In this document: in pieces, positions 1-7,563 of the stretch
How the letters are laid out: the number at the start of each line of letters is the position of its first letter
Position numbering within the stretch: position 1 is the stretch's first letter
The notes under the pieces: generated by a model
Seen by the model: only the letters and a program-made list of their open reading frames with translations
Databases searched by the model: none
Told to the model about the DNA's origin: nothing
From: Actinomycetes bacterium
GTDB taxonomy: Bacteria > Actinomycetota > Acidimicrobiia > Acidimicrobiales > Palsa-688
Reading direction: 5' to 3'
DNA length: 64,000 nt
Assembly: GCA_021838445.1 (NCBI GenBank)
Contig: JAKCDU010000001.1
Coordinates: 74,889 to 138,888 of the forward strand
Made by a program: the position numbers and the translations under genes

Positions 1-39
1 GGCCGGTGGGAGCGACGGCCGGTGGGAGCGACGGCCGGT
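1..39. repeat. Tandem 16-bp repeat before phoU
   Basis: The 16-base unit GGCCGGTGGGAGCGAC occurs at 1-16 and 17-32, followed by the first seven bases of a third copy at 33-39. The array ends exactly where a possible -10 hexamer (TAGACT, 39-44) begins. It continues to the window edge, so more copies may lie upstream. It could be a chance slippage repeat or a binding-site array; the sequence alone does not say which. Confidence 0.8.
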
Positions 40-81
40 AGACTCGATACCTCTACTGGCGAGCGGGGGTGTGCAGGAGCG

Positions 82-768
82 GTGGTCTTCGACGAGGATC
101 CAGCGGCGGCGGCCGAGCCGATCAGCGAGTTGCGCCGCTCCTATCACGACCGCATTTCAGAGGTGCGGCGCCTGTCGCTGGGGATACTCGTCGACGCCGT
201 CGTCGGCGTCGACGCGGTCTCGGACTCCCTGGTGCTGGGTCACGGCTCCCGGCCGCCGGTCATCGGCTTCAGTCCGGCTGAGATGCAGGAGCGGGCGGCC
301 CTCGTCGACACCGAGATCGTCGCTCTGCTCGCCCTGGAGTCGCCGGTGGCGCGCGACCTTCGGGTGATTCTGTCGGCACGTGACGTGACACAGCTGGCCA
401 TGCTGTGCATAGGGCTGTGCCAGACCCTCTCGGAGCGGGTGGAGCGCATCTCGATGGCCCTCACCGAGCCGCTGCGGCGGTCCGTTGGTGAGGTGGCGGC
501 CGGGACCTTGGAGCTGCTGCGCGCCGCCCAGGGTGCCTGGACCACCCTCGACGGCGGGCTGGCCGCCGCAGTGGTGCCGCAGGCCGCCGCCGTCCAGGTC
601 CGCCAGACCGAGCTGATGAGGGCGCTCATCGGCCTGGAAGCCGTCCCCATGGAGACAGCCATGGACCTGGCGCTGCTCGCCCGGGCTTTCGAGCGGCTGG
701 CCGACCACGCCGTCGAGATAGCCGACCGGGTCCACTTCGCGGTGCAGGGCACCCGGCTGCCGGCCTAG
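82..768 (+). CDS. phoU: PhoU-like phosphate signalling protein
   Basis: PhoU proteins are cytoplasmic helical-bundle proteins that link the Pst phosphate transporter to the PhoR kinase and keep the Pho regulon off when phosphate is plentiful. The product (228 residues from GTG 82) has the family layout of two PhoU repeats, with the second repeat signature near its C-terminus (LLARAFERLADHAVEIADRV). The open frame extends to a GTG at 22 inside the tandem repeat, but those residues do not look like PhoU. AGGAG lies at 75-79, unusually close to GTG 82. The gene faces pstB tail to tail with 30 bp between stops, rather than sitting in the pst operon. Confidence 0.85.
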   Translation: MVFDEDPAAAAEPISELRRSYHDRISEVRRLSLGILVDAVVGVDAVSDSLVLGHGSRPPVIGFSPAEMQERAALVDTEIVALLALESPVARDLRVILSARDVTQLAMLCIGLCQTLSERVERISMALTEPLRRSVGEVAAGTLELLRAAQGAWTTLDGGLAAAVVPQAAAVQVRQTELMRALIGLEAVPMETAMDLALLARAFERLADHAVEIADRVHFAVQGTRLPA

Positions 769-798
769 CGCCCACCGGCGGCGCGACCCGGAGGGAAC

Positions 799-1653
799 TC
801 AGCCGAAGCGGCCGGTTATGTAGTCGTCGGTCCGCTGGTCGCTCGGGGCGGTGAAGATCTTGTGGGTCGGGCCGGACTCGACGAGGACGCCGGAGCGACC
901 CTCGGGATGGTCCTCGACGGTGAAGAACGCCGTGCGGTCCGACACCCGGGCCGCCTGCTGCATGTTGTGGGTGACGATGACGATCGTGTAGTCGGACTTG
1001 AGCTCGGTCATGAGCTCTTCGATACGGATGGTCGCCAGGGGGTCGAGGGCCGAGCACGGCTCGTCCATCAGGATCACCTCGGGTTTCACGGCGATGGTCC
1101 GGGCGATGCAGAGGCGCTGCTGCTGGCCGCCCGACAGGCTGAAGGCGCTCTGCTTCAGCTTGTCCTTGACCTCGTTCCAAAGAGCGGCCCGGCTGAGGCT
1201 CTCCTCCACCAGGTCGTCCAGGTTGACCTTCATGCCGTTCACCTTGGGGGCGATGGCCACATTGTCGTAGATCGACTTCGGGAAAGGGTTGGGCTTCTGG
1301 AAGACCATGCCGATGCGCCGGCGGATCTCGATGGCCTGCACCCCAGGTCGGTACAGGGGCTCGCCGTCGAAGTCCAGCCTCCCCTCGATGCGGGTGTCGG
1401 GCAGGAGATCGTTCATCCGGTTGAGACAGCGCAGGAAGGTCGTCTTGCCGCAGCCCGAAGGACCTATCAGCGCGGTGATCTCCTGGCGGCCGATCCGCAG
1501 GCTGACGTCGCGCAACGCCCGGTTGGCCCCGTACCAGAAGTTCAGGTCGGCGATGTCGAATACGGCGTCGACCACCTCGGGGGCGGCTTGCGCGGCGCCG
1601 CCGGCCTCGGGGACGGGCCGGCTGTAACTCACCTGGGTACTGGGCTCGGGCAT
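799..1653 (-). CDS. pstB: Phosphate ABC transporter ATP-binding protein PstB
   Basis: ATPase subunit of the high-affinity phosphate importer; it binds the PstA/PstC permease on the cytoplasmic face. It has a Walker A (GPSGCGKTT), the ABC signature LSGGQQQR, a Walker B followed by DEPCSALDP, and the switch histidine in VTHNM. The frame opens at GTG 1665, but ATG 1653 has a GGAAGGTG ribosome-binding site about 8 bases upstream and is preferred (284 residues). It is the last gene of the minus-strand pstSCAB run, with 44 bp between the pstA stop and this start. Confidence 0.95.
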   Translation of the reverse strand: MPEPSTQVSYSRPVPEAGGAAQAAPEVVDAVFDIADLNFWYGANRALRDVSLRIGRQEITALIGPSGCGKTTFLRCLNRMNDLLPDTRIEGRLDFDGEPLYRPGVQAIEIRRRIGMVFQKPNPFPKSIYDNVAIAPKVNGMKVNLDDLVEESLSRAALWNEVKDKLKQSAFSLSGGQQQRLCIARTIAVKPEVILMDEPCSALDPLATIRIEELMTELKSDYTIVIVTHNMQQAARVSDRTAFFTVEDHPEGRSGVLVESGPTHKIFTAPSDQRTDDYITGRFG

Positions 1654-1697
1654 GCTGTCGGTCACCTTCCGCGGCGGTTAGACACAGGATACGGTCA

Positions 1698-2549
1698 TCA
1701 GAGCGACATCCGCGCCGTCTGGCGGCGGGCCCGCCGGGCGACCAGTCGGCCGGCGGTGATGAGGATCACGAGCAGGAGGAGGCTGAGCAGCCCGGCGGCG
1801 GCCGCAGTGGCGTGGGCCCGGGACCCAGGAAGCGAGATGTCGGTGTAGATGACGTTGGTCAGGTACGGCACCTGCTGGTGCAGCAGTTGCAGCTTGGGGT
1901 TGGTGTCGGTGAAGCCGGCGGTGAAGAGAAGGGGCGCCAACTCCCCGGTGGAGATGGCCAGAGCGACGATCAGGCCGCTGACGATGCCCGGCAGGGCGGT
2001 GGGCAGCAGCATGCGGGTCAGCGTCGCCGTGCGGGGCATGCCCAGCCCGGCACCCGCCTCCCGGATGGCGGTAGGTACCTGCCGCAACGCCACTTCGGTG
2101 GTCTTGACGATGTAGGGGAGGACCAGCGCCGACAGGGCGATGACCGCGGCGAGGAGCGAGTAGCCCCAGTGGAACTGCACCACCAGGGTCAGGTAGGCGA
2201 TGTAGCCGATGACGATGGAGGGCATGCCAGCCAGGATCTCGGAGAAGAAGCGCAGCAGCTTCTCGGTGCGGCCCGTGGCGTACTCGGCCAGGTAGATCCC
2301 GGCCGCCACCCCGACCGACCCGGCCACCACGAGCACTCCGCCGAGCAGGATCAGGCTGCCGAGGATGGCGTTCTGCAAACCGGTGGCCTTGGCGTTGGTC
2401 CGGTGGCTGAACAGCTGCCAGCCCAGGGCTGGAACGGCCTGATGGAAGACGCTGACGAGGACCGATATGGACGGGGCGGCTATGAGGAGGAAGGCCACTC
2501 CGCACACCACCCAGAAGATGCGGTCGGTCAGGCGCCGCTTGAGGCTCAT
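1698..2549 (-). CDS. pstA: Phosphate ABC transporter permease PstA
   Basis: Inner-membrane permease that with PstC forms the phosphate channel of the Pst importer. The 283-residue product starts with a short basic stretch and a first membrane helix at about residues 11-34. About six hydrophobic segments follow, with the binding-protein-dependent permease loop (EAGAGLGMPRTATLTRMLLP) that contacts PstB. It starts 4 bases after the pstC stop, so the two are probably translationally coupled. Length and order fit the family. Confidence 0.95.
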   Translation of the reverse strand: MSLKRRLTDRIFWVVCGVAFLLIAAPSISVLVSVFHQAVPALGWQLFSHRTNAKATGLQNAILGSLILLGGVLVVAGSVGVAAGIYLAEYATGRTEKLLRFFSEILAGMPSIVIGYIAYLTLVVQFHWGYSLLAAVIALSALVLPYIVKTTEVALRQVPTAIREAGAGLGMPRTATLTRMLLPTALPGIVSGLIVALAISTGELAPLLFTAGFTDTNPKLQLLHQQVPYLTNVIYTDISLPGSRAHATAAAAGLLSLLLLVILITAGRLVARRARRQTARMSL

Positions 2550-2553
2550 GGGG

Positions 2554-3609
2554 TCACACCCCCCGGCCGACGGGTAGGCCGGCGTCGGAGAACCGGCGGG
2601 CCAGCAGCCGACCGCCGAGGTTGGTCAGGAACGTGACTGCGAGCAGGACCAGACCCACCTCGGCCAGCGCGTGGATGGCCATCCCGGTCGAGTCGGTGAG
2701 GGCGCTGTCGAGGAAGGCGGCGATGGTGGCGGCCATGGTCGAGAACGGATCGAAGATGCTGTGGGGGTAGATGTTGAGGGCGTCGCCGCTGATGACCAGC
2801 ACGGCGATGGTCTCGCCCAGGGCCCGGGCCCAACCCAGGACGGCAGCGGCGATCAGGCCGGTCCGCACGTAGGGGATGGTCACGAAGCGGATGGTCTCGG
2901 TCGGCGTGAGGCCGAGGGCCACTGCCCCCTCCTTGGACACCGCCGGCACGGAGCGGACCAGCTCCCTGGCGATGGAGGCGACGATCGGGATGATCATCAC
3001 TGCCAGCACCACCGAGGCGGTCAGGAGCCCCTCGCCGGCTCCGGTGGACCCGCTCAGCCAGGGTATCCCGAGAGCGGCGATCCACCGGTAGACGGTACGC
3101 GACAGGAGCGGGCCGAAGGTATAGATGCCCCACAGCCCGAAGACGATGCTGGGGATGCCGGCGAGCAGCTCCAGGAACACGCCGAGAGCCCCTTGGAGGC
3201 GGGCGGGGACCTTCTCGACGAGCAGGATGGCCCCGCCCACCGCCACCGGCACGGCCAGGACCAGGGCGATCAGGGAGGAGACCAGCGTCCCGAACAGGAG
3301 CGGCAGCACCCCGAAGTCGGCCCCCTGGGCGGCCTGGTAGCCGTGCTTGACCACCACGTTGCCGTACAGGTTGCCCATGGTGAACTTCTTGGTGGTGAAG
3401 AACGACCAACCGTTGAAGATGATCGCCGGGTAGGCCTGCTTGATCATCTCGTAGACGAGAAAGGCGAGCGCCGCGGTCGGCACCAGGGCGGCGACGAACA
3501 GGACGGCCCGGACCGCCCGGTCGCGGCCGGTCAGTTCCGAAATGGCCCGGGCCCGGGCGGACAGCCCGGAAGCTGTCCGCCCGGCAGGCCTTTCTGCTAC
3601 CGAAGTCAC
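2554..3609 (-). CDS. pstC: Phosphate ABC transporter permease PstC
   Basis: Partner permease of PstA in phosphate import. The open frame runs up into pstS sequence, but a GTG at 3609 lies 40 bases after the pstS stop with a purine-rich GCGAGG upstream, giving a normal 351-residue protein. The first membrane helix is at about residues 33-54. The permease loop (EGAVALGLTPTETIRFVTIP) lies in the second half, followed by an ALGETIAV motif typical of PstC. The roughly 30-residue cytoplasmic tail before helix 1 is common in actinobacterial PstC. Confidence 0.93.
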   Translation of the reverse strand: MTSVAERPAGRTASGLSARARAISELTGRDRAVRAVLFVAALVPTAALAFLVYEMIKQAYPAIIFNGWSFFTTKKFTMGNLYGNVVVKHGYQAAQGADFGVLPLLFGTLVSSLIALVLAVPVAVGGAILLVEKVPARLQGALGVFLELLAGIPSIVFGLWGIYTFGPLLSRTVYRWIAALGIPWLSGSTGAGEGLLTASVVLAVMIIPIVASIARELVRSVPAVSKEGAVALGLTPTETIRFVTIPYVRTGLIAAAVLGWARALGETIAVLVISGDALNIYPHSIFDPFSTMAATIAAFLDSALTDSTGMAIHALAEVGLVLLAVTFLTNLGGRLLARRFSDAGLPVGRGV

Positions 3610-3649
3610 CAGATGCCTCGCTATATGGTTGGTCAGCCGAGCCCAAAGG

Positions 3650-4816
3650 CTAGCTGGAGATGCTGGCGATCGCCGTCTCGACCTGGGGCACCACGCTGGA
3701 CGGCAGGCCCTGGAAATGCTCCTTGGCCAGGAAAGCAGGGGTGCTGCCACCGGTCGGGCTGATGGCGAAGGCCAGGAAGTCCCGGACGGCCATGGCTAGG
3801 TCGGCACTGGACTGCTTGTCCTTCACCACGAGGTACTCGAAGTTGACGATCGGGTAGGACTGGGCGCCCGGCTCGTAGATGATGGGGGCGGCCAGGTTGG
3901 CCGGGATGCTGGTGGCGCCGGCGCTGACAGCGGCCTCCACGGTGCTGGCGTTGGGCAGCACGAAGTTCCCGGCCTTGTTCTGCAGCATGGCCTCGCCCAG
4001 ACCGGCGCTTTGGGCCGCGTCCTCGGAGCTGATGCCGACGTAGGCGATGCAGCCCGGCGTGGCCTGGCAGGTCTGGACCATGCCGGGGTTGCCGTTGGCG
4101 GTCAGTTCATTGGACACGGCCGGCCAGGTGACGCTGGTCCCGAAGGCCGGACCGCTCTGCCAGGCCGAGTTGGTCGCCGACAGGAGGCTGGTGAAGATGA
4201 ACGTGTCACCGGAGGCATCCACCCGGCGCACCGGGACGATGGTGGTGGCCGGCAGGGTCGCACCGGTGTTCAGAGCGGCGATGGCCGGGTCGTTCCACTT
4301 GGTGATCTTGCCCTCGTAGATCTGGGCGATGACGTCGCCGCTCAGCTTGAGACCGCTGACGCCCGGCAGGTTGTAGTTGACCGCCTGGGAGGAGATGGCC
4401 ACGGGGATGTTCATCAGGCCCGGATTGGACGAGCGCTGCGAGTTGCTCAGGTAGGCGTCGGAGCCACCGAGCTGGGCGGTGCCGGCGATGGCATCGCTGA
4501 TGCCCTTGCCCGAGCCGCCGGGACCGGGGTTCAACGTGGCGTTGGAGTACATCGTGTGGAACGCCGGGGCGATCTCCTGGAGGAACGGGTACAGGAGGGT
4601 GGAACCGGCCTCGTTGATGGTCTGCGCCGACGAGGGGTTGCCGAGGTTCATGTTGGCGCTGCCGCCCGAGCTGCCGCCCGTCGTGGTGGCCGGCGCTGCG
4701 GTGGTGGCCGTTGATCCTCCGGCGGTGGTCGGCGAGCTGGGCGTGGTCTTGGATGACGACGAGCAGCCGGCGACGGCCAGAGGGACGATCAGGGCGAGCG
4801 GGATGAAACGCTTCAA
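3650..4816 (-). CDS. pstS: Phosphate-binding lipoprotein PstS
   Basis: Extracytoplasmic receptor that captures phosphate and delivers it to PstA/PstC. TTG 4816 is chosen as start because it gives a clean lipoprotein signal peptide (basic start, hydrophobic core, lipobox VAGC with Cys18) and has AAAGG upstream; the open frame reaches 5137 only through noncoding sequence. A Ser/Thr-rich linker of about 30 residues follows Cys18. Phosphate-pocket motifs are visible: GSTLLYPF, then GPGGSGKGISDAIAG and GGSDAYLS. The length of 388 residues is normal. It is first in the pst operon and preceded by a PHO box. Confidence 0.95.
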   Translation of the reverse strand: MKRFIPLALIVPLAVAGCSSSSKTTPSSPTTAGGSTATTAAPATTTGGSSGGSANMNLGNPSSAQTINEAGSTLLYPFLQEIAPAFHTMYSNATLNPGPGGSGKGISDAIAGTAQLGGSDAYLSNSQRSSNPGLMNIPVAISSQAVNYNLPGVSGLKLSGDVIAQIYEGKITKWNDPAIAALNTGATLPATTIVPVRRVDASGDTFIFTSLLSATNSAWQSGPAFGTSVTWPAVSNELTANGNPGMVQTCQATPGCIAYVGISSEDAAQSAGLGEAMLQNKAGNFVLPNASTVEAAVSAGATSIPANLAAPIIYEPGAQSYPIVNFEYLVVKDKQSSADLAMAVRDFLAFAISPTGGSTPAFLAKEHFQGLPSSVVPQVETAIASISS

Positions 4817-4938
4817 GGGATTTCGCCTTTCGTGCGATCGGGGGCGCCGGGAACCTCGCAGCAGGCGGAGCCGCGCTGATCCCCGGTCCTTCCCGGGATG
4901 CCATGTGTTTTCCGTTTGACGAATGCCACCATAAAGAG

Positions 4939-4982
4939 CCGGGGTGTACGACAACCCAACAGAAGGTGAACACAAACTGAAC
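4939..4982 (-). promoter_or_regulatory. PHO box before pstS
   Basis: Read on the minus strand, two adjacent 11-base units occur, GTTCAGTTTGT (4982-4972) and GTTCACCTTCT (4971-4961). Two weaker units starting GTTGG and GTACA follow in the same 11-base phase to 4939. PhoP in streptomycetes and related actinobacteria binds 11-bp direct repeats beginning GTTCA. The position, about 145-165 bases upstream of the pstS start and between pstS and the divergent kinase gene, fits a control site for one or both. A -10-like CTTTAT follows at 4936-4931. Confidence 0.75.
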
Positions 4983-5062
4983 AGTTGTCGAATCCATGGG
5001 ATCGCCCCTCGATCGACCGATCGGTTCGCCCGATCAACGCGCCTAGCCTTTGAGGAGATGAG

Positions 5063-6229
5063 GTGCCAGCACTGATGTGGAGCCGGACTTCCCCTCGGGC
5101 CACCGGTCTGCCGGGTCGCGGCGCACCGGTCGCCCACCAGGTGGACGAGGACGGGTCGGCCGGGCCGGGGGCGGACGGCCGGGATCAGCTGGTGGGGCGC
5201 CTCATGGCCGCTTTGGAGGGGATCGGCGAGGCCATCGTGGTCAGCGACGCCGCCGGTCAGACGGTGTTCGAGAACCAGGCGGCCCGCGCCCTCGTCGGCG
5301 AGGAGGGGGCCAGCGCCGCTCTCGCCGCCCAGGCCGTATCCGAAGCGCTGCGCGACGCCTTGAGCGGCGCCCGACGCGAGCGCCGTCTGGACCTCATCTC
5401 GCCCTTGCGGCGCAGCTTGTCCATCCGGTCGTTCCCCACCGGGGCGGGGAGCATCGACGGAGCGGTGGCGGTCATCGAGGACATCTCCGAGCGGGTCCGT
5501 CTAGAAGCGGTCCGGCGGGACTTCGTCGCCAACGTCAGCCACGAGCTGAAGACCCCGACGGGCGCCCTGACCCTGCTCGCCGAGACCATCGACGGCGAGT
5601 CCGACCCCGACGTGGTGGCCCGCCTGGTACGTCGCATGGGTGGTGAGGCCGAGCGGCTGAGCCGCATCATCGACGACCTGCTCGACCTGTCCCGCATCGA
5701 AGCCAACGAGACCCCGAGCGGCGCCCTGGTGCCTGTCCGGGACTTCGTGCTCGACGCGGTGCAGTCGCTGCAGGCGGTGGCCTCCGGTCTCGACGTGGAC
5801 GTCGAGGTGCTGCCCATCCCAGCCGGGTCGGCCGTACCCGGCGACCGGCGGGACCTGGTGTCGGCGGTCGCCAACCTGGTGGATAACGCCATCAAGTACT
5901 CCGAGGCCGGCGGGACCGTCACCGTGGCCGTCGAGATGGAGGGCCGCCACGTCGCGGTCAAGGTCTCCGACCGGGGCGTGGGGATTCCCGGCCGGGACCT
6001 GGAACGGATATTCGAGCGCTTCTACCGTGTCGACCGGGCCCGCTCCAGAGCGACGGGCGGAACCGGCCTCGGGTTGTCGATCGTCCGTCACGTCGCCGCC
6101 AACCACGGTGGGCGGGTGAGCGTCACGTCGGTCGAGGGAGAGGGCTCCACCTTCGTCCTCGAGTTGCCCGCGGTGCGCATGCCCGAAGGATCGGATGGAG
6201 AAAGAGGCCGCGATGATGACCATGACTGA
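5063..6229 (+). CDS. phoR: PhoR/SenX3-like histidine kinase without membrane segments
   Basis: Sensor kinase predicted to phosphorylate the response regulator that overlaps it, controlling the phosphate-starvation response. Domains: a PAS-like region at about 48-145, the dimerisation/phosphoacceptor domain with His160 in SHELKTP, and the ATPase domain with N box (NLVDNAIKYS), G1 (DRGVGIPG) and G2 (GGTGLGLSIV). GTG 5063 has GAGGAG five bases upstream. No hydrophobic helix is visible before the PAS region, whereas SenX3 and PhoR usually have two. The C-terminus overlaps the next gene by 17 bases from its preferred start. The pairing with pst genes supports the Pho assignment. Confidence 0.88.
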   Translation: MPALMWSRTSPRATGLPGRGAPVAHQVDEDGSAGPGADGRDQLVGRLMAALEGIGEAIVVSDAAGQTVFENQAARALVGEEGASAALAAQAVSEALRDALSGARRERRLDLISPLRRSLSIRSFPTGAGSIDGAVAVIEDISERVRLEAVRRDFVANVSHELKTPTGALTLLAETIDGESDPDVVARLVRRMGGEAERLSRIIDDLLDLSRIEANETPSGALVPVRDFVLDAVQSLQAVASGLDVDVEVLPIPAGSAVPGDRRDLVSAVANLVDNAIKYSEAGGTVTVAVEMEGRHVAVKVSDRGVGIPGRDLERIFERFYRVDRARSRATGGTGLGLSIVRHVAANHGGRVSVTSVEGEGSTFVLELPAVRMPEGSDGERGRDDDHD

Positions 6230-6938
6230 CACCATCTCCGTGCTGGTGATCGAAGACGAGGAGTCCTTCATCGAGGCCCTGGTGGTGGGGCTGAAACGGG
6301 AAGGTTTCCTGGTCAACGTGGCCCGCGACGGGGTCGAGGGACTCGAGCTGTTCGAGCGGTCCCGCCCTGACCTGATCCTCCTCGACCTGTGGCTGCCCAA
6401 GAAATCCGGGATCGACGTGTGCCGGGAGATACGGTCCCGCAGCCGGATACCCATCATCATGGTCACGGCCAAGAGCAGCGAGATCGACACCGTGGTCGGG
6501 CTCGAGGTCGGGGCCGACGACTACGTGACCAAGCCGTTCCGATTGCGCGAGCTGGTGGCCCGTATGCGGGCGGTGCTGCGGCGCTCAGGTGTCCCCGAGA
6601 TCGCCGAAGTGTCAGCTGACACGGTGGAGATCGACGGGCTGGTCCTGGACCCTGAGCGTCACGAGGTGCACCTCGACGGGCGACCGGTGCCCCTGCCGTT
6701 GAAGGAGTTCGAGCTGCTCGAGCTGCTCATGGGCAACGCCGGTCGGGTGCTCACCCGCGAAACGCTGATCGACCGGATCTGGGGACCCAACTACGTCGGG
6801 GACACCAAGACCCTCGACGTGCACATCAAACGGCTCCGGGCCAAGGTGGAGGCCGAACCGTCGCGTCCGGCCCGTATCACCACGGTGCGCGGCCTCGGCT
6901 ACAAGTACGAGCTGCCCCGGGGGTCGGGGGCACCCTAG
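6213..6938 (+). CDS. phoP: OmpR-family response regulator, PhoP/RegX3-like
   Basis: DNA-binding regulator predicted to activate pst genes through the PHO box. The receiver domain covers about residues 5-120 from ATG 6213; the phosphoacceptor is Asp58 in LLDLWLP, with an acidic EDEE pair near the start and Lys in DYVTKPF. The winged-helix domain follows, ending in TTVRGLGYKYE. ATG codons at 6195, 6213, 6216 and 6222 are possible; 6213 has AAAGAGG five bases upstream and is preferred. The gene overlaps the kinase gene, so they are co-translated. It ends 8 bases before a convergent gene. Confidence 0.92.
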   Translation: MMTMTDTISVLVIEDEESFIEALVVGLKREGFLVNVARDGVEGLELFERSRPDLILLDLWLPKKSGIDVCREIRSRSRIPIIMVTAKSSEIDTVVGLEVGADDYVTKPFRLRELVARMRAVLRRSGVPEIAEVSADTVEIDGLVLDPERHEVHLDGRPVPLPLKEFELLELLMGNAGRVLTRETLIDRIWGPNYVGDTKTLDVHIKRLRAKVEAEPSRPARITTVRGLGYKYELPRGSGAP

Positions 6939-6946
6939 CGACGCGC

Positions 6947-7405
6947 TCAGTCTTCTCTGGTCTGGTGGGCCCGCCAGGCGGTGAGCCAGCTTCTCATCAT
7001 GTCGGCGAACTCTTTGGGGTTGTAGACATCCTCCTCCTCGGAGAACAGTCCACCGCCGGCGTAGACCAGGCGGGTCCAGTTGGCGGCTTCGTAGCGCTGC
7101 CCGTCGCCGGGATCGTCCATCACGTTGGCCACCTCGCCCACCACCCATCCCCTGTCGGCGTCAATGGTGTACCAGTTCCACGGGAACGACGTCATGTGGT
7201 CGACCGGGAAGGCGGTCATGGCGGGCACGATCCAGTCCCGCACCTCGGCCCGGCCCTTGAACGTCCCGTAGTGGTGCTCCACGTAGTTCACGTCGTCGGT
7301 GAAGCAGTCGACGAACAGCTCCCAGTTGCCTGTCCGCCCGGCTTCGGCGGCCGCGGCCCGGTAGCGGTCGAACGCCGTCTGGATCTCTTCGAGGGGAAAT
7401 GCCAC
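6947..7405 (-). CDS. SnoaL/NTF2-like protein
   Basis: Small alpha+beta-barrel protein of the NTF2-like superfamily, which includes ketosteroid isomerases, hydratases and many proteins of unknown role. The N-terminal helix (FPLEEIQTAFDRYRAAAAEA), the pattern FTDDVNYVEH and the later WNWYTID strand fit this fold. The frame opens at 7489, but GTG 7405 begins just before the conserved region and gives 152 residues, normal for the family. It lies alone on the minus strand between the Pho regulator and a c-di-GMP gene. The substrate cannot be told from sequence. Confidence 0.65.
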   Translation of the reverse strand: MAFPLEEIQTAFDRYRAAAAEAGRTGNWELFVDCFTDDVNYVEHHYGTFKGRAEVRDWIVPAMTAFPVDHMTSFPWNWYTIDADRGWVVGEVANVMDDPGDGQRYEAANWTRLVYAGGGLFSEEEDVYNPKEFADMMRSWLTAWRAHQTRED

Positions 7406-7563
7406 GTCGGGGACCGTAGCTCCGCGGGGGACCGGTTTCCACTCCTTCCGAATCGACGTCGCTTTCGGCCATCCGCCCGTTACTCGCATTTGCCCGCCGG
7501 CCCTTTGACAGGTGCCCGCCGGTTCAGGAGACTTCGAAGCCCATCGTAAAGAGCGGGAGGCTC

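Noticed and set aside
626-1180. Arg-rich minus-strand ORF across phoU and pstB
   Set aside because: It lies in another frame over pstB and antisense to phoU, and has the composition of GC-rich shadow reading frames.
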